From NCBI RefSeq assembly GCF_010093025.1, contig NZ_CP048114.1, positions 3,038,001-3,102,000 on the forward strand: a DNA stretch of 64,000 nt, read 5' to 3'. The DNA comes from Edaphobacter sp. 12200R-103 (GTDB lineage Bacteria > Acidobacteriota > Terriglobia > Terriglobales > Acidobacteriaceae). The notes under the pieces are model-generated. The model was not told the DNA's origin. It made no database searches and saw only the letters and a list, made by a program, of their open reading frames with translations. Position numbers and translations under genes: made by a program. Shown one piece after another: positions 63,460 to 64,000 of this stretch (positions within the stretch are counted from its first letter, which is position 1; each line of letters starts with the position of its first letter).

Positions 63460-64000
63460 CTAATTGAAGAGCGAGCTGACGCTCGTCTCCATGTGGATGC
63501 TTTCAATCGCCCTGCCCAACAGACCGGCGATCGAAAGAACCTTGATCTTGTCCATCTTCTGCGCCTCTTCGCGCAGAGGAATGGTGTTGGTCACGACCAC
63601 CTGCTTCAGCCGCGACTCGCGGATGCGCTCGATCGCCGGGCCCGAGAGCACGGCATGCGTGGCGCACGCGTAAACCTCTTTCGCCCCCTGGTCCAGCAGG
63701 GCATCGGCCGTCTTCACCAGCGTTCCGGCCGTATCGATAATGTCGTCGAGGATCAGGCACGTCCGGCCTTTGACATCGCCAATCACGTTCATCACCTCGG
63801 TGACATTGATATCCGTCCGCCGCTTGTCCACGATGGCCAGCGGAAGGTCCAGCTTCTTGGCAAAGAATCTCGCCCTCTCCACGCCGCCGGCATCCGGGGA
63901 AACCACCGTCAGGTCCGGCAGGTTGAGATCCCGGAAGTAGCTCACCAGAACCGGGCTTGCGAACAGGTGATCGACCGGGATGTTGAAAAACCCTTGAATC
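63460..64000 (-). CDS. prs: Ribose-phosphate pyrophosphokinase (partial, 5' end beyond window)
   Basis: Makes phosphoribosyl pyrophosphate from ribose-5-phosphate and ATP. The visible 179-codon C-terminal part starts [20 protein letters not shown] and contains [20 protein letters not shown], the catalytic flexible loop [20 protein letters not shown] and the PRPP-binding loop [20 protein letters not shown]. The frame is open to the window edge, so the N-terminal half is outside. Heads the prs-rplY-pth cluster. Confidence 0.97.
   Translation of the reverse strand, partial: IQGFFNIPVDHLFASPVLVSYFRDLNLPDLTVVSPDAGGVERARFFAKKLDLPLAIVDKRRTDINVTEVMNVIGDVKGRTCLILDDIIDTAGTLVKTADALLDQGAKEVYACATHAVLSGPAIERIRESRLKQVVVTNTIPLREEAQKMDKIKVLSIAGLLGRAIESIHMETSVSSLFN

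Overview
The window looks like a chromosomal segment of an Acidobacteriota bacterium, most likely from the Terriglobus/Granulicella/Edaphobacter group. The signs are family-level: a FtsX/MacB-type permease of the acidobacterial kind paired with a PadR regulator, a secreted VWFA-related protein, an Oar-like TonB-dependent receptor with a carboxypeptidase-like N-terminal domain, several glycoside hydrolases beside an outer-membrane barrel, moderately high G+C, and dispersed palindromic repeats of the GTCATCCTGAG / GATCCTTCGACT type. I see no phage, transposase, CRISPR array, tRNA or rRNA.

Layout. 1-6.8 kb: the start of a MarR regulator with its operator, a conserved hypothetical protein, a zinc alcohol dehydrogenase, a membrane-anchored hypothetical, a VWFA-related secreted protein and MurQ. 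6.8-12.4 kb: the padR-permease operon with a palindromic operator, a VanZ-like protein and an ankyrin-repeat protein. 12.4-17.5 kb: metE behind a cobalamin riboswitch, a diguanylate cyclase and ruvB. 17.5-23.2 kb: repeat-rich intergenic DNA holding a small zinc-binding protein and a gene remnant, then NIPSNAP, a cysteine synthase, a P-loop kinase, two small membrane proteins and prfA. 23.3-30.2 kb: a large TonB receptor flanked by two direct copies of the prfA 3' end and terminator, a secreted hypothetical, a GH29 fucosidase and a short-chain dehydrogenase. 30.3-33.1 kb: hslV and hslU, separated by a two-gene nucleotidyltransferase module. 33.2-41.4 kb: a CDF metal exporter, two acyltransferase-3 proteins, transaldolase, a fumarylacetoacetase-like enzyme, an FnIII lipoprotein and a DUF4126 protein. 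41.4-51.8 kb: GH27, an ATP-dependent DNA ligase, an aldo/keto reductase, an outer-membrane barrel, GH35 and a DHA2 multidrug transporter. 52-60.2 kb: a pseudokinase-SPOR protein, a zinc-ribbon coiled-coil protein with a 5'-nucleotidase, LysR, GNAT, a DUF2251-like protein, a polytopic membrane protein and an L,D-transpeptidase. 60.4-64 kb: the housekeeping cluster prs-rplY-pth-rpsF-rpsR-rplI, all on the minus strand.

Functionally the region mixes housekeeping genes (translation, recombination, proteolysis, cell-wall recycling and cross-linking) with a plant- or polysaccharide-degrading outfit (GH29, GH27, GH35, TonB receptor, outer-membrane barrel) and efflux. The most unusual points are the nucleotidyltransferase pair inside the hslVU operon with 3-nt junctions, the prfA-end duplication bracketing the TonB receptor, a dispersed repeat translated in frame inside a DNA ligase, a degenerate kinase fused to a SPOR domain, and two acyltransferase genes in one reading frame divided only by a stop codon.
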